Shown one piece after another: positions 24,940-34,435 of a stretch of 64,000 nt of DNA. The stretch is from Amyloporia xantha (Eukaryota; Basidiomycota; Agaricomycetes; Polyporales; Adustoporiaceae). The DNA lies in the NCBI GenBank assembly GCA_036971615.1, contig JAYKKR010000051.1, forward strand, positions 116,801 to 180,800. Direction: 5' to 3'. A model generated the notes under the pieces. It did no database searches. It saw only the letters and a list, made by a program, of their open reading frames with translations, and had not been told where the DNA came from. The position numbers and the translations under genes are program-made. Position 1 is the first letter of the stretch. The number at the start of each line of letters is the position of its first letter.

Positions 24940-27900
24940 ATGATAAACTAAATACCTCACAGTAATTTCATTTTCATCCTATCTAGAAATGTTCTATTTC
25001 TTACAAAATTAGATTCTAGAAGAATCTAATGATAGTATCTAGGGGATAGCTTCCTGCTTCATATTCATTCAGCGCTTATCTATCATGTTTGTGGCTACCC
25101 AACTATGCTTACGCGTGCCCATCCTTTGGATGATCGCTCATCCCCTGCACCATCGACGATGAGAGCAGGAGGGATGCCGGGCACGCTTCAACAATTGGTA
25201 CACTAGAGAAACACAGCCTATTGATCCTTTCGTACTAGAAGGTCTGCCCCTTTTTACTATTTTTCCCTCCAGAAGATAGGGACCATACTGACTCACGTCG
25301 TATTAAACCCAACTCGCGTAACCTTTTAATCGGCGAACAGCCGAACCCTTCCAAGCTTCTTCCCCCGGAGGATAGGTTGAGTCGACATCGCAAATATTAG
25401 TATATCAAATATACCCCCTCTCTCATCCTCGACCGGCAACCCATCCTTCGGATGGGTCGCAGGATGGCTGAGGGCTTAATCTTTCGATTAAGATTAGACT
25501 ATATCTTCATCCTGCATAAGAATACATTTATGTAGCTCCAGGATGTTGGCGTGTAGTCGTTGAGGGGTTACAAATTTTACAGTTGCTATAACCTAAATAG
25601 GTAACTTCCCTGCTGATTGCCCAATCTTTAAGATTTTTACAATTTATAAAAATAAATGAGTACTTAAAGCTTAAGGGTGTTCCAGCATATAGCCAATTTC
25701 TATATAAATATTTCTATTTATAGTCCCCGATGTAATTTTGCAATATTATTATATATTCAAGGTGCCAAACAGCCGGGACAATGTGTACTCTCACCAGCTA
25801 TCAGCCTGTTATCCCTAGCGTAACTTTTATCGATTGATCCCCGTCTATTCCATAATATAGCGAAGGGTCACTATGCCCTACTTACGTATCTGTGCGACTT
25901 CTAGGTCTTACAGTTAGGCATGCTTTCCGCCATTACGCCGATTACTACCTTTCTCACTGGTAGATTGTTCCCCATACAATAATCTAGCTCTACCTTTTTT
26001 TAAAAATTTATTATATAAATAAAAATACGAGGTATTTCATCTATAAACTTTAAGTTAGTATATCTTTCTCTCTCATCCCTCATCCCTCATCCAGGGGATG
26101 CGGGATGCGGGATGGAGGAAGGATATTTATTAATAAAAAAATCTTTGGATGTACTTTGCTACTTTATCAAAGACGACCGCCCCAGTCAAACTGCCAATTA
26201 GTCAACTCTCCCTCTAATTTTACAAATTATAAGGTAAACATTGACCCAACCTTAGTTAGGAGGTATTCCATCTTTCGTCTATCGACTTCCCTAATCACTA
26301 TTAACCGAGGTTGTTGTAGATCAACATGATAACTAACTACAGTAAAGCTGCATAGGGTCTTCCCGTCCACCTGGAGGCAACCCGCATCTGCACGGGTAAT
26401 TCAATTTCACTGAGCAAGTTGTAGAGACAGTGAGACCATCGTTACACTATTGATACCAGACCACATTTAATGGCCAACTGATTTTGCTACCTTTGGATCC
26501 TCATAGTTAAGACCGCTATTAACCAGACTTTCGATTAGTAACTTTCGTCATTACCTCTCTTATATTAATGGCATTGGGCAAATTTCATTCAGAATACTAT
26601 TATCTTAATCATTGCTCTGAATTGTGTTTTTAGTAAACAGTCGGGGCCTCCGATTTTGTGCCACCACCTTAATAAATAAATTATTCCTAATTTAAATTTC
26701 AGGCGGTTCCTCTTGTCGTCAAACTTATGAGGAGAACTTGCCGAGTTCCTTAACAACTTTTAGCTCTACGCCTTAGTATTCTCTACCTACGAACCTGTGT
26801 CGGTTTAGGGTACGGTAGCGTTAACTTATTTTTCCTGGTCCATTAATTTACATATGGACTTTCAGTTAGCTACTCATCAGCCAAAACTTTGGTTTTGGTC
26901 CTTAGAGGCCGCATTAACATAAGGCGGTTTAACCTTTCCTTATAACCCTTTCGTATTCGGCGAGAAGTATTATAACTTCTTTTTACGTTACTCATGTCAG
27001 CATTATCTCTTCAGTTACCTAAAAACAATGAAACACTGTTTTATTAAAAGTTATACTGAATGTTCTACTACCTGTATTCGGAATACGCGGCTTCGCCGGT
27101 ATTCAGAATAAACACGATATCGGTTGATTATTTAGACCCGTTAAATTTTAGGTACAACATTCTAAGGGCTGCTACGTTGTTACATTACGGTCATTAAAAG
27201 ATAGCTACTTCCAAGCTCACTTTACAACTGCATTCAATATGTTATTTCCTTAATTTCACTTAATAATCATTTGGGACCTTGTATTCGTGTTCTCGGCTGT
27301 TTCCGTCTTGACTACTCAACTTGCTCATGAGCAGTCTGAATATCTATCATCAATTTATGTCATTTCGAGTTTCTCTTCCATTGGTAAGATTTTCGAGGTC
27401 CCCTCAACCTAAACATTATATTAGCTCGAAGGCTAATCTTTGTTGGGAATTCAGTGCTGTACCACCATAAATTTTGAATAGATGTCATACTTACATATGT
27501 TTCGTAGAAAACCAGCTAGCACTAGGTCAGATTGGCATTTCACCGCTTCCCAAAACTCTTCGGAGAATTATGCAACATTCACCCGTTCGATCCATTATAA
27601 TCTGGTCTTGGGAAGATCACCTAGCTTCGGGTCTAATAGAAGTAACTTATCCACCACTATTCCTAGAAAATAATTAACTTTATTGATAGTTTTCTTGTCT
27701 CATCCCTCATCCCTCATCCAGGGGATGCGGGATGCAGGATGCAGGACACAAAACTTAAACAATAAAGGATTATCCTATTTTTACGTAGAAACAAAAAAAT
27801 ACACTCTCATCCCTCATCCCTCATCCAGGGGATGCGGGATGCAGGATGCAGGCTAGTTAGTCCAGTCGCTTTCACTAAGGCTTTTAACCTTGCTACTCCT

Positions 27901-28345
27901 ATTAACTTGCTGACCCATTATGCAAAAGGTACGCCGTCATTTATATTTATATAAATTTCGACTGCTTATAGAGTTACTAATTCAAGACTATTTCACTATG
28001 TCTATTAATACATACTTTTCAACTTTTCCTTTACAGTACTTTTCACTATCGCTAAATTTATAATACTTAGCCTTAGAGGATGGTTCCCCTATATTCCGAC
28101 AAGTTTTCTCTCATCGTACTTTTTACGTTATAATCTTTATACGTCTACAGGACTTCTTAACCTTCTCTGGTTATATTTTCAACGTATAAAGTTATATAGG
28201 CTATTCCGATTTCACTCACCATTACTTTCGGAGTCTCGGTTGATTTCCTTTCCTTTCCCTACTAAAATGATTTACTTCGGGAAGTTTAAATAATAAAGGT
28301 TTCCCTTAGGATCGCCACAATTTGTGTGTTTGTGTGGCTTTTGGT
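24940..28345 (-). rRNA. rnl: Large subunit ribosomal RNA
   Basis: Recognised on the minus strand by universal blocks: the sarcin-ricin loop (AGTACGAAAGGATC, near 25225-25245), GGGATAACAGGCTGAT (25800-25820), GGACGGGAAGACCCTATG (26350-26375), and GTACCTTTTGCATAATGGGTCAG (27915-27935). Boundaries are approximate. It contains one group I intron (25391-25759) and at least four GC-cluster insertions: about 25113-25188, 26066-26120, 27697-27748 and 27803-27853. The last three are near-identical (CATCCCTCATCCAGGGGATG core). It is divergent from rns and preceded by a promoter-like motif at 28428-28443. Confidence 0.95.
25391..25759 (-). mobile_element. ORF-less group I intron in rnl (site about L2500)
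   Basis: Interrupts the universal GGCACCT/CGATGTCG block of rnl. Removing 25391-25759 restores it exactly, with exon ending in T and intron ending in G as group I introns do. Core elements on the minus strand in order: P-like TGCTGGAACACCC (25675-25687), Q-like GGGCAATCAGCAGG (25605-25622), R-like CTCAACGACTACAC (25551-25564) and S AAGATATAGTCT (25496-25507), then a P9-like hairpin CTTAATCGAAAGATTAAG. No homing endonuclease frame. A GC cluster (25411-25470) is inserted after the core, in the terminal part. In known rnl genes this position corresponds to the L2500 insertion site (my recall of numbering). Confidence 0.88.
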
Positions 28346-28427
28346 TTTTTACCTCCTTTTGTATAAATTTGCTAGTTATCCTTAATAACCCCTTTGAAAT
28401 ACATTTGATGTTAGATCTATATTGTCA

Positions 28428-28443
28428 TCGATTCTTTTATTTA
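28428..28443 (-). promoter_or_regulatory. Promoter-like motif upstream of rnl
   Basis: Minus-strand AAATAAAAGAATCGAT, about 90 nt before the estimated rnl 5' end. The block from here to 28391 is copied at 13522-13573. Confidence 0.5.
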
Positions 28444-28566
28444 TCTCATCCGTGCCCCATCCTGCATCCTGCGCTCCTCTCTCATCCTGCGACCATGGTC
28501 GAGGGATGCAAACCTGCGTCCCATCCTTCGGACCATCTAGATGAGGGATGCCGGTCGAGGGATGAC
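28444..28566. repeat. GC cluster in the rnl-rns divergent spacer
   Basis: CATCCTGCGACCATGGTCG, CATCCTTCGG and CATCTAGATG words between the two divergent rRNA promoter-like motifs. Confidence 0.6.
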
Positions 28567-28570
28567 AAAA

Positions 28571-28588
28571 ATAAAAGAGTTATATAAT
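28571..28588 (+). promoter_or_regulatory. Promoter-like motif upstream of rns
   Basis: ATAAAAGAGTTATATAAT on the plus strand, about 30-40 nt before the estimated rns 5' end. Confidence 0.5.
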
Positions 28589-28614
28589 TATTGCACGAAG
28601 CATATAAAATACGA

Positions 28615-30285
28615 CACGACAATGTCGGTCTAAATTTAGTAAGAATTTAATTTTGGTTCCGATTGAACGTTTTTCAGTAGTTTTAAGACATGCAAATCGT
28701 TGTTTTCGACGTAGAGTTCACCGTCTCGGCACTTGATGTTAGACGAGTAAACGAAGGATATTAGAAAATAAGGTGTAGAGGTGAGGACAGTAAATAAGAT
28801 ACCCTGTAGTCTTCAGAAATAGGAGATATTTCTTTTTTTAAAGAAAAGAAAATAAATAAGCTATATTTATCATTAAAGGACGTATCTGCTACAGGATTCT
28901 ATTTATTTCGATTAGGTAGTTGATAGGGTAAAAGCCTACCAAGCCAACGATCGATAGCTAAGCTTGAAAGAGCCGATGGCCACATTGGGAATGAGATCTC
29001 CCAAGTAGTATTTTTAATTAATACGCTACCAGCAGTCGAGAATATTAGTCAATGCTCGCAAGAGTGAACTAGCTAACTGAAATCATTTGTGTGACACAAG
29101 TGATGTCGTAAGGGAAAATAATGATATTACCTTACTAATAGTGTCGTCAAAAACTGGTGCCAGAAGACTCGGTAAGACCAGAGACGCAAACGTTAATCAT
29201 CATAAACAGGCGTAAAGGGTTTGTAGGCTGCTTTGAAAATCTTAACTTAAATATAGCCGTACTAGGTTAAGATCAATTAAAGCTAGAATCAAATAGAGGT
29301 TATATTGAATAATACTTAGAGGAGGGATTAAATCCATAGATCCTAAGGGGAATACTTAGGGCGAAAGCATTTTACCACTAATGATTGACGCTGAGAAACG
29401 AAGGTGAGGATAGGAAATAGGATTAGATACCCCGGTACCCCTCTCTGTCAACGATGAATGGTAGTTCCTAGTTTTTTTAACTAGAGGCGATGTTAACACG
29501 TTAACCATTCCGCCTTGTGAGTACGATTGCAAAATTGAAAACAAAAAAATTAGTCGGTCTCGGAGCAAACGAAGTGAAGCATGTTATTTAATACGATAAC
29601 CCGCGTAAAACCTTACCAGTTCTTGTATACAAACTTCTACGTTGTAGAAGGAGTGTTTTCCAAAAACACTTAGTTACAGGTGTTGCATGGCTGTCGTCAG
29701 TCCGTATCGTGAGAAGTTTGGTTAATTCCTCTAACGGACGAAATCCCTGTTGTTAATTTATTCTTAACAATTTATGGAAGTGATAGACTCCATTTGGGGC
29801 AAAGACAAGTCGTTATGGCCCTCATGTACTGGGCTATAGACGTGCCACAAAAACTTTTACAAAGTGATGCAATACTTAATAAAATAGGTGGAGCTAATCA
29901 TTAAAGAAAGTTAATTTATAAAATTATGGTCGGATTGTCATCTGCAATTCGGTGGCATGAAGAAGGAATTTCGAGTAATCGTTGATCACTAGCGCAACGG
30001 TGAAGATTGAATTCGTGATGAACTAACTGTCCGTCGCTGGGAAGAAGCTTAAACTGGGGAAACTGGAGGTAGGTGAGCTTTTTCATAGTTGAGTTTTCAT
30101 TTAACGTCCTCTCATCCGTGCCTCATCGGGCAACCATGTTGAGCGATGTTGCACGGGAGGACGAGTCAATTAAGAAATAAAACATCTATGTTAAGTGAAT
30201 TGGCTTTAGTTAACCCATTTAGGTAACATCTCAAAAGTCGTAGCAAGGTAGCTGTACTGGAAAGTGCTGCTGGATAATAAATTAA
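28615..30285 (+). rRNA. rns: Small subunit ribosomal RNA
   Basis: Universal blocks visible: GTGCCAGAAGACTCGGTAAG (530 loop, 29157-29180), GATTAGATACCCCGGTA (29423-29440), GGTGTTGCATGGCTGTCGTC (29680-29700) and the 3' decoding region CTCAAAAGTCGTAGCAAGGTA (30230-30252). Length about 1.67 kb; ends are approximate. One GC cluster interrupts it at about 30108-30165 (words CGTGCCTCATCGGGCAACC and CGATGTTGCACGGG) in the 3' minor domain; no intron signature was seen. Confidence 0.95.
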
Positions 30286-30413
30286 TTTGAAACACCCCCT
30301 ACCCTCTCTCGCTCATCCAGTCTGCATCCTCTCGACCGGCGACCGGCATCCGGCAACCATGGTGCATCCATGGATGAGAGGGATGAGGCTCGAGGCTCGA
30401 GAGGATGAGAGGG
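30286..30413. repeat. GC cluster rns-trnV
   Basis: Repeated GACCGGCATCC, CAACCATGG, TCCATGGATG and CGAGGCTCGAG words; no gene. Confidence 0.6.
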
Positions 30414-30482
30414 AGGAGTTAGCTGAGTGGTTTAGCAGTAATTTTACACATTATAGACAGGGGTTCGAATCCTCTACTCTTT
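30414..30482 (+). tRNA. trnV: tRNA-Val (UAC)
   Basis: Anticodon stem GTAAT/ATTAT with loop TTTACAC giving TAC, T-loop TTCGAAT, acceptor AGGAGTT/TACTCTT with six of seven pairs. Confidence 0.85.
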
Positions 30483-30493
30483 ACTTAATCTAG

Positions 30494-30576
30494 ACGAGTG
30501 TGCCGAAATGGTAGCCGGGTGAATCTTAGGAATTCATGATTTTTGGATCGTAAGAGTTCAAGTCTCTTTGCTCGTA
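30494..30576 (+). tRNA. trnL: tRNA-Leu (UAG)
   Basis: Acceptor ACGAGTG/TGCTCGT, anticodon stem TGAAT/ATTCA with loop CTTAGGA giving TAG, long variable arm. Confidence 0.93.
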
Positions 30577-30689
30577 CTTAAAATTAACGTGCCTTGCGCC
30601 CATCCGCATCCCTCTCTCATCCCATCCCATCCTTCGGCATCCGAAGGATGGGTCGAAGAGGATGCAGGATGGGGCACGAACACGATTTA

Positions 30690-30761
30690 GCATCTTATGC
30701 TGAATGGTTCAGCAGTGGCCTTCGAAGCTATGGTTTATTGGTTCGAATCCAATAGGATGTT
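30690..30761 (+). tRNA. trnR: tRNA-Arg (UCG)
   Basis: Acceptor GCATCTT/AGGATGT, D-arm TGCTGAATGGTTCAGCA, loop CTTCGAA giving TCG, T-loop TTCGAAT. Confidence 0.92.
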
Positions 30762-30763
30762 TT

Positions 30764-30824
30764 AAAGGAATAATCGGGCTTAAAAGTAAGCAAATGTAGA
30801 GGTTCAATTCCTTTCGTCCTTAGA
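30764..30824 (+). tRNA. Truncated tRNA-like sequence
   Basis: Recognisable T-arm (AGAGG-TTCAATT-CCTTT) and a partial acceptor AAGGA/TCCTT, but only one hairpin (GCTTA/TAAGC) between them. Either a relic or an arm-less tRNA; no anticodon can be assigned. Identical in arm 2 (40562-40622). Confidence 0.35.
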
Positions 30825-31076
30825 TTTTACTACGGTAGAAGAATTGCTTAAGATGAATCTTAGGATACCCGCCCCCCCCTCGACGATGAGGGATGCGAGG
30901 GATGTAGGTCGCCAATGGCGGGCTGATGATCGATGACAGGGTATTTAGCTCTCATCCTCTCGACCGGCGCTGCATCCTGCATCCCTCGACCATGGTCGCA
31001 GGATGAGGGATGAGAGGGTCGCAGGCTAGAGGACACAGTAAACTAAGATCGAGTGTATTTTTTTCTAAATATAAAA
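30825..31076. repeat. GC clusters upstream of cox2
   Basis: C-run at 30872-30879, CATCGTCG words and a CGACCATGGTCG element at about 30985; ends with the cox2 leader. Confidence 0.55.
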
Positions 31077-31823
31077 ATGTTAAACACAATATTTTATACT
31101 ATATTTAATGACGCTCCACAACCTTGGCAAATAGGATTTCAAGATAGTGCTGCTCCAGGTTTTACAGGTATTGTAGAACTACACAATACTATTTTTTACT
31201 TAGTTGTTATATCTGTCGGTGTATTTTGGGTTTTAGGTTCAGTAATCTATTACTACAACTCTAAAAAATCTCCTATAGTTCATAAATATCTTAATCACGG
31301 AACATTAATTGAACTTATTTGGACTATTAGTCCAGCTTTAATCTTAATTGCTATCGCTTTCCCTTCATTCAGATTATTATACTTACTAGATGAAGTGATT
31401 TCTCCTACAATTACTATTAAAGTAGTAGGTCACCAATGGTACTGGTCTTATGAATATAGCGATTATATTAATGAAAGTGGAGAATCTATTGAATTTGATT
31501 CATATATGATCCCAGAATCTGACTTAGAATTAGGTCAATTCAGATTATTAGACGTAGATAATAAAGTAATGATACCTACTGATACTCATGTTAGATTAAT
31601 AGTGACTGGAGCTGATGTAATTCATTCATTTGCAGTACCTTCACTAGGTATTAAAATAGATTGTGTACCTGGTAGATTAAATCAAACATCTATCTTAGCT
31701 GAACGAACTGGTACTTTCTACGGTCAATGCTCTGAAATTTGTGGAGTATATCATGGTTTCATGCCAATTGCTGTAGAAGCTGTGTCTGTTCAAGATTATT
31801 TAGCATGGATAGATCAAGTTTAA
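31077..31823 (+). CDS. cox2: Cytochrome c oxidase subunit 2
   Basis: Carries the CuA centre that accepts electrons from cytochrome c in complex IV. Starting at [20 protein letters not shown] gives 248 residues, the usual length. Two N-terminal transmembrane helices, then the cupredoxin domain with [10 protein letters not shown], the ligand His in [11 protein letters not shown] and the cluster [14 protein letters not shown] that holds the Cys, Glu, His and Met ligands. An in-frame Met eight codons upstream (MYFFLNIK) is probably leader. Arm 2 has one extra Phe codon from a longer T run. Confidence 0.97.
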   Translation: MLNTIFYTIFNDAPQPWQIGFQDSAAPGFTGIVELHNTIFYLVVISVGVFWVLGSVIYYYNSKKSPIVHKYLNHGTLIELIWTISPALILIAIAFPSFRLLYLLDEVISPTITIKVVGHQWYWSYEYSDYINESGESIEFDSYMIPESDLELGQFRLLDVDNKVMIPTDTHVRLIVTGADVIHSFAVPSLGIKIDCVPGRLNQTSILAERTGTFYGQCSEICGVYHGFMPIAVEAVSVQDYLAWIDQV

Positions 31824-32116
31824 TACGCTTTTCGTATTAACTTCGTCTTGCCATGCTTCGCATGCCTCATCCCTCGACCGGCATCCCATCCTTCGGACCA
31901 TCGACGATGAGGGATGAGGCTCGCAGGATGAGTTACGCTAGGATACTAATTATCACCCCCTTCCTCGTCTCTCATCCCTCTCTAGCCCCTGCTGCAACCC
32001 TCTCGACCCTCAACCCATCCTTCGGATGGGTCGCCCCTGTGTCCCATCCTTCGGATGGGTTGAGAGAGGAGAGGAGGCGCTTCGAAAAATAAGTAAGACA
32101 CGACTAGTTTAAAAGA
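31824..32116. repeat. GC cluster cox2-trnH
   Basis: CATGCTTCGCATG hairpin right after cox2, then repeated CATCCTTCGGATG words; a TTTAAAAGAGGTAATATT motif directly precedes trnH (32108-32125). Confidence 0.55.
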
Positions 32117-32190
32117 GGTAATATTAGTTTAATTGGCAAAATGACGTCTTGTGGCGACGATGTTCAGAGTTCAAGTCTCTGATTTTACCC
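32117..32190 (+). tRNA. trnH: tRNA-His (GUG)
   Basis: Acceptor GGTAATA/TTTTACC, loop TTGTGGC giving GTG, T-loop TTCAAGT; preceding G at 32116 would be the G-1 typical of tRNA-His. Confidence 0.87.
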
Positions 32191-32838
32191 GAGGGTTAAG
32201 ATATCTAAATCTGAGATTATACTATAGTATAATTTTGTAAGGTTAAAAGGGTCACTTATAATATATCTATAGCAAAAATAATTTTGTGGAGATAAAAAAA
32301 TAAAGAAAATTTATACGTAATAGCGTCTCTCGCATCCCTCTAGCAGGATGACTGCAGAGCAGGTCATCATATCAAGCCCACCCCCCATCCAAAGGATGCC
32401 CCGGCAACCGGCAACCATGGTGCATCCATGGATGAGAGGGTTGAGGGTGCATCCTGCATCCCTCGACCATGGTCGCAGGATGAGGATGAGAGGGATGGGA
32501 TGGCATGTTGATATTTAAGATGTAAAGACGATAAAATATCTAACACTTAAGTATGTTTCGTATTATATTACGTTGTAAGGCTATACTCCTATATGATCTT
32601 ATTAATATTTTATAGTTAATTCAGACGTATTCGTTTTTATACTTCTACTAAATTTTTCCTATAGAAGTCTAACTCACTCCCCTTATCCCCCTGCTACATC
32701 GACGATGAGGCAGGGATGGCCGAGGACAACCCTCTCTCCCTGCCATCCTTCGGATGGCACCATCTAGATGAGGGATGCAGGATGGTCTCGGATGAGGATG
32801 CATGCCCATGGACACGGAGGAGAGGATGGTGTCGCTCG
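32191..32838. other. Gene-free stretch trnH-trnM
   Basis: AT-rich ends and two GC clusters (32325-32510, 32675-32835). Nothing codes; no tRNA found. Confidence 0.6.
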
Positions 32839-32913
32839 AGCTGATATAGTTTAAATGGTTAAAACATACCACTCATGACGGTAAAATAAAGGTTCAATCC
32901 CTTTTTTCGGCTT
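32839..32913 (+). tRNA. trnM: tRNA-Met (CAU), second gene
   Basis: Acceptor AGCTGAT/TTCGGCT, loop CTCATGA giving CAT, anticodon stem TACCA/CGGTA with one mismatch. One of the two CAU genes is presumably the initiator. Confidence 0.82.
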
Positions 32914-33132
32914 TTTAAATTATAATTACACGGGCGAAATATGAGTCTTTAAGAGCTCTAATCCCCCTCTCTCATTCTCATCCTACCCACGACCCTTACT
33001 CATCCTGTGTCCCATCCGAAGGATGATCCATGGTTGCAGCGCAGGACAAGGAATGGCCGGGGCGCGGCGCTCATCCCATCCTTCGGCATCCGAAGGATGG
33101 GATGAGGCTCGAGAGAGAGGTGGGGCTAGTAT
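32914..33132. repeat. GC cluster trnM-atp8
   Basis: CATCCTTCGGCATCCGAAGG and CCATGGTTGC words. No gene. Confidence 0.55.
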
Positions 33133-33288
33133 TTATTTATTGTTAAGTTTAGTAATATACATTCTAATTACTTGTTGAAATGTGAATAAAGGTAAAAAGT
33201 ATTTAGAAATAATATAAATTAAAGCAAGTAAAGTTAAGAATGAAAAAGATAATTGATTTATAAAATAAAAAGGTATTAATTGAGGCAT
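33133..33288 (-). CDS. atp8: ATP synthase subunit 8
   Basis: Small membrane-anchored stator subunit of complex V. The 51-residue protein begins [18 protein letters not shown], the classic Atp8 start, with one helix ([16 protein letters not shown]) and a basic C-terminus ([12 protein letters not shown]). Length is normal for fungi. It lies on the minus strand among plus-strand tRNAs; a promoter-like motif at 33538-33552 (minus) is the nearest candidate. An identical copy is in arm 2 at 38094-38249. Confidence 0.95.
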   Translation of the reverse strand: MPQLIPFYFINQLSFSFLTLLALIYIISKYFLPLFTFQQVIRMYITKLNNK

Positions 33289-33537
33289 TATTTAATAAAA
33301 ACATTATAAATGGTTTCTTATTCGTATTAAGAAGTATCTCTGCCCTCGACCCTCCCTCTCCGGCACATCACTCTCTCGACCATGGTTGCCGGTTGCCCGG
33401 CAACCATGGTTGAGGCTAGAGGATGGGAGGGCCGGGGCACGTTGCTAGAGGGGGGAGACGATGAGACGGGAGAATTATGAGATAATGATCTAGTAAAAGA
33501 GTATATTGTCTAACGTCGACGCCGTGCCCTGCACGGA
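33289..33537. repeat. GC cluster atp8-trnC
   Basis: CAACCATGGTTG, GGTTGCCCGGCAACC and CGACCATGG words; AT-rich edges. Confidence 0.55.
33493..33508 (+). promoter_or_regulatory. Promoter-like motif upstream of trnC
   Basis: GTAAAAGAGTATATTG, nearly identical to the motif ahead of atp9; faces trnC and trnR(UCU). Confidence 0.45.
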
Positions 33538-33552
33538 AGACTCTTTTAAAGG
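33538..33552 (-). promoter_or_regulatory. Promoter-like motif facing atp8
   Basis: Minus-strand CCTTTAAAAGAGTCT; with 33493-33508 it makes a second divergent pair like that at 1201-1239, here flanking a CGTGC...GCACG hairpin. Confidence 0.45.
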
Positions 33553-33625
33553 GTTAAGTTTACAGATGGTTCTGTAGTGGACTTGCAAAGTCTATTTATT
33601 TAGGGTTCAATTCCTTCTTAACTCT
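33551..33625 (+). tRNA. trnC: tRNA-Cys (GCA)
   Basis: Acceptor GGGTTAA/TTAACTC, anticodon stem TGGAC/GTCTA with loop TTGCAAA giving GCA, T-loop TTCAATT. Confidence 0.92.
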
Positions 33626-33630
33626 ACGAC

Positions 33631-33701
33631 ATTCTCTTAGTTTAAAGGTAGAACATCATTCTTCTAAAGTGTCAATTTTGGTTCGAATCCAAAAGAGAAT
33701 T
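33631..33701 (+). tRNA. trnR: tRNA-Arg (UCU)
   Basis: Perfect acceptor ATTCTCT/AGAGAAT, loop CTTCTAA giving TCT, T-loop TTCGAAT. Confidence 0.9.
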
Positions 33702-34435
33702 AAGTAAAAACATATACGATCGTATAAAAGTTATAACCTATCTTATTAGTTACAGTGTCTTGCGTCATAAAGGACGATAAAAAATATACGTGCCTCGCGC
33801 GCCCCTGCCATCCTTCGGCATCCGAAGGATGGGATGCCAGATGGCGGTTGCCCCTCATCCTCTCTCAACCCTCTCATCCATGGATGCACCATGGTTGCCG
33901 GTTGCCGGATGAGCGCAGCGCCCCGGCGCTCATCCATGCGTCGATGGTGCACGGATTTGATACGAGAGATGCGTGTTTATAATTGGTTATACCGTGCTGT
34001 GATCCATGCCTCGTGCCATCCTTTCATCCTCGCCTCTCATCCTGCTAGAGGATGCCGAGCGAGGATGGTGGATGGGGCACGACTAAGAATATATATTTCT
34101 GTCAATTATCATTTAACGTCCCGTCCATACCATTACCCTCTTGCCGCATCCGTGCCGTGCCCCATCACCAACACCAACCTCGACCGGCATCCCATCCTTC
34201 GGCATCCGAAGGATGGGATGGAAGGATGGGGCATGCAGATGCGGCACTCCCATCCTGCATCCCTCGACCATGGTCGCAGGATGAGGATGAGTGCCGCGAC
34301 CTGCATCCCATCCTTCGGACCATCTAGATGAGGGATGAGGGTCGAGAGGCGTGCCGATGGTATTTGAGATGGAAGTTGGTAGACGAGTATAATATAAATG
34401 ATTAAAAAAATAATAATTAAATAATTTGAAAAAAG
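33702..34435. repeat. Longest GC-cluster stretch, trnR-nad1
   Basis: 734 bp; about 33785-34370 is almost all modular palindromes (CATCCTTCGGCATCCGAAGG, TCCATGGATGCACCATGG, CATCTAGATG, CGACCATGGTCG), ending in an AT-rich nad1 leader. Long open frames here reflect repeat composition and are not genes. Confidence 0.7.

Noticed and set aside
27474..27677. Open frames of 63-67 codons
   Set aside because: Lie antisense to conserved rnl sequence.
24940..28345. Homing endonuclease gene in rnl
   Set aside because: No LAGLIDADG or GIY-YIG frame found; the only intron is ORF-less.
29356..29568. 70-codon open frame
   Set aside because: Lies on the antisense strand of rns, in conserved rRNA sequence.
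33834..34331. 165-codon open frame before nad1
   Set aside because: Runs entirely through modular GC palindromes; the peptide is a translation of repeat words.
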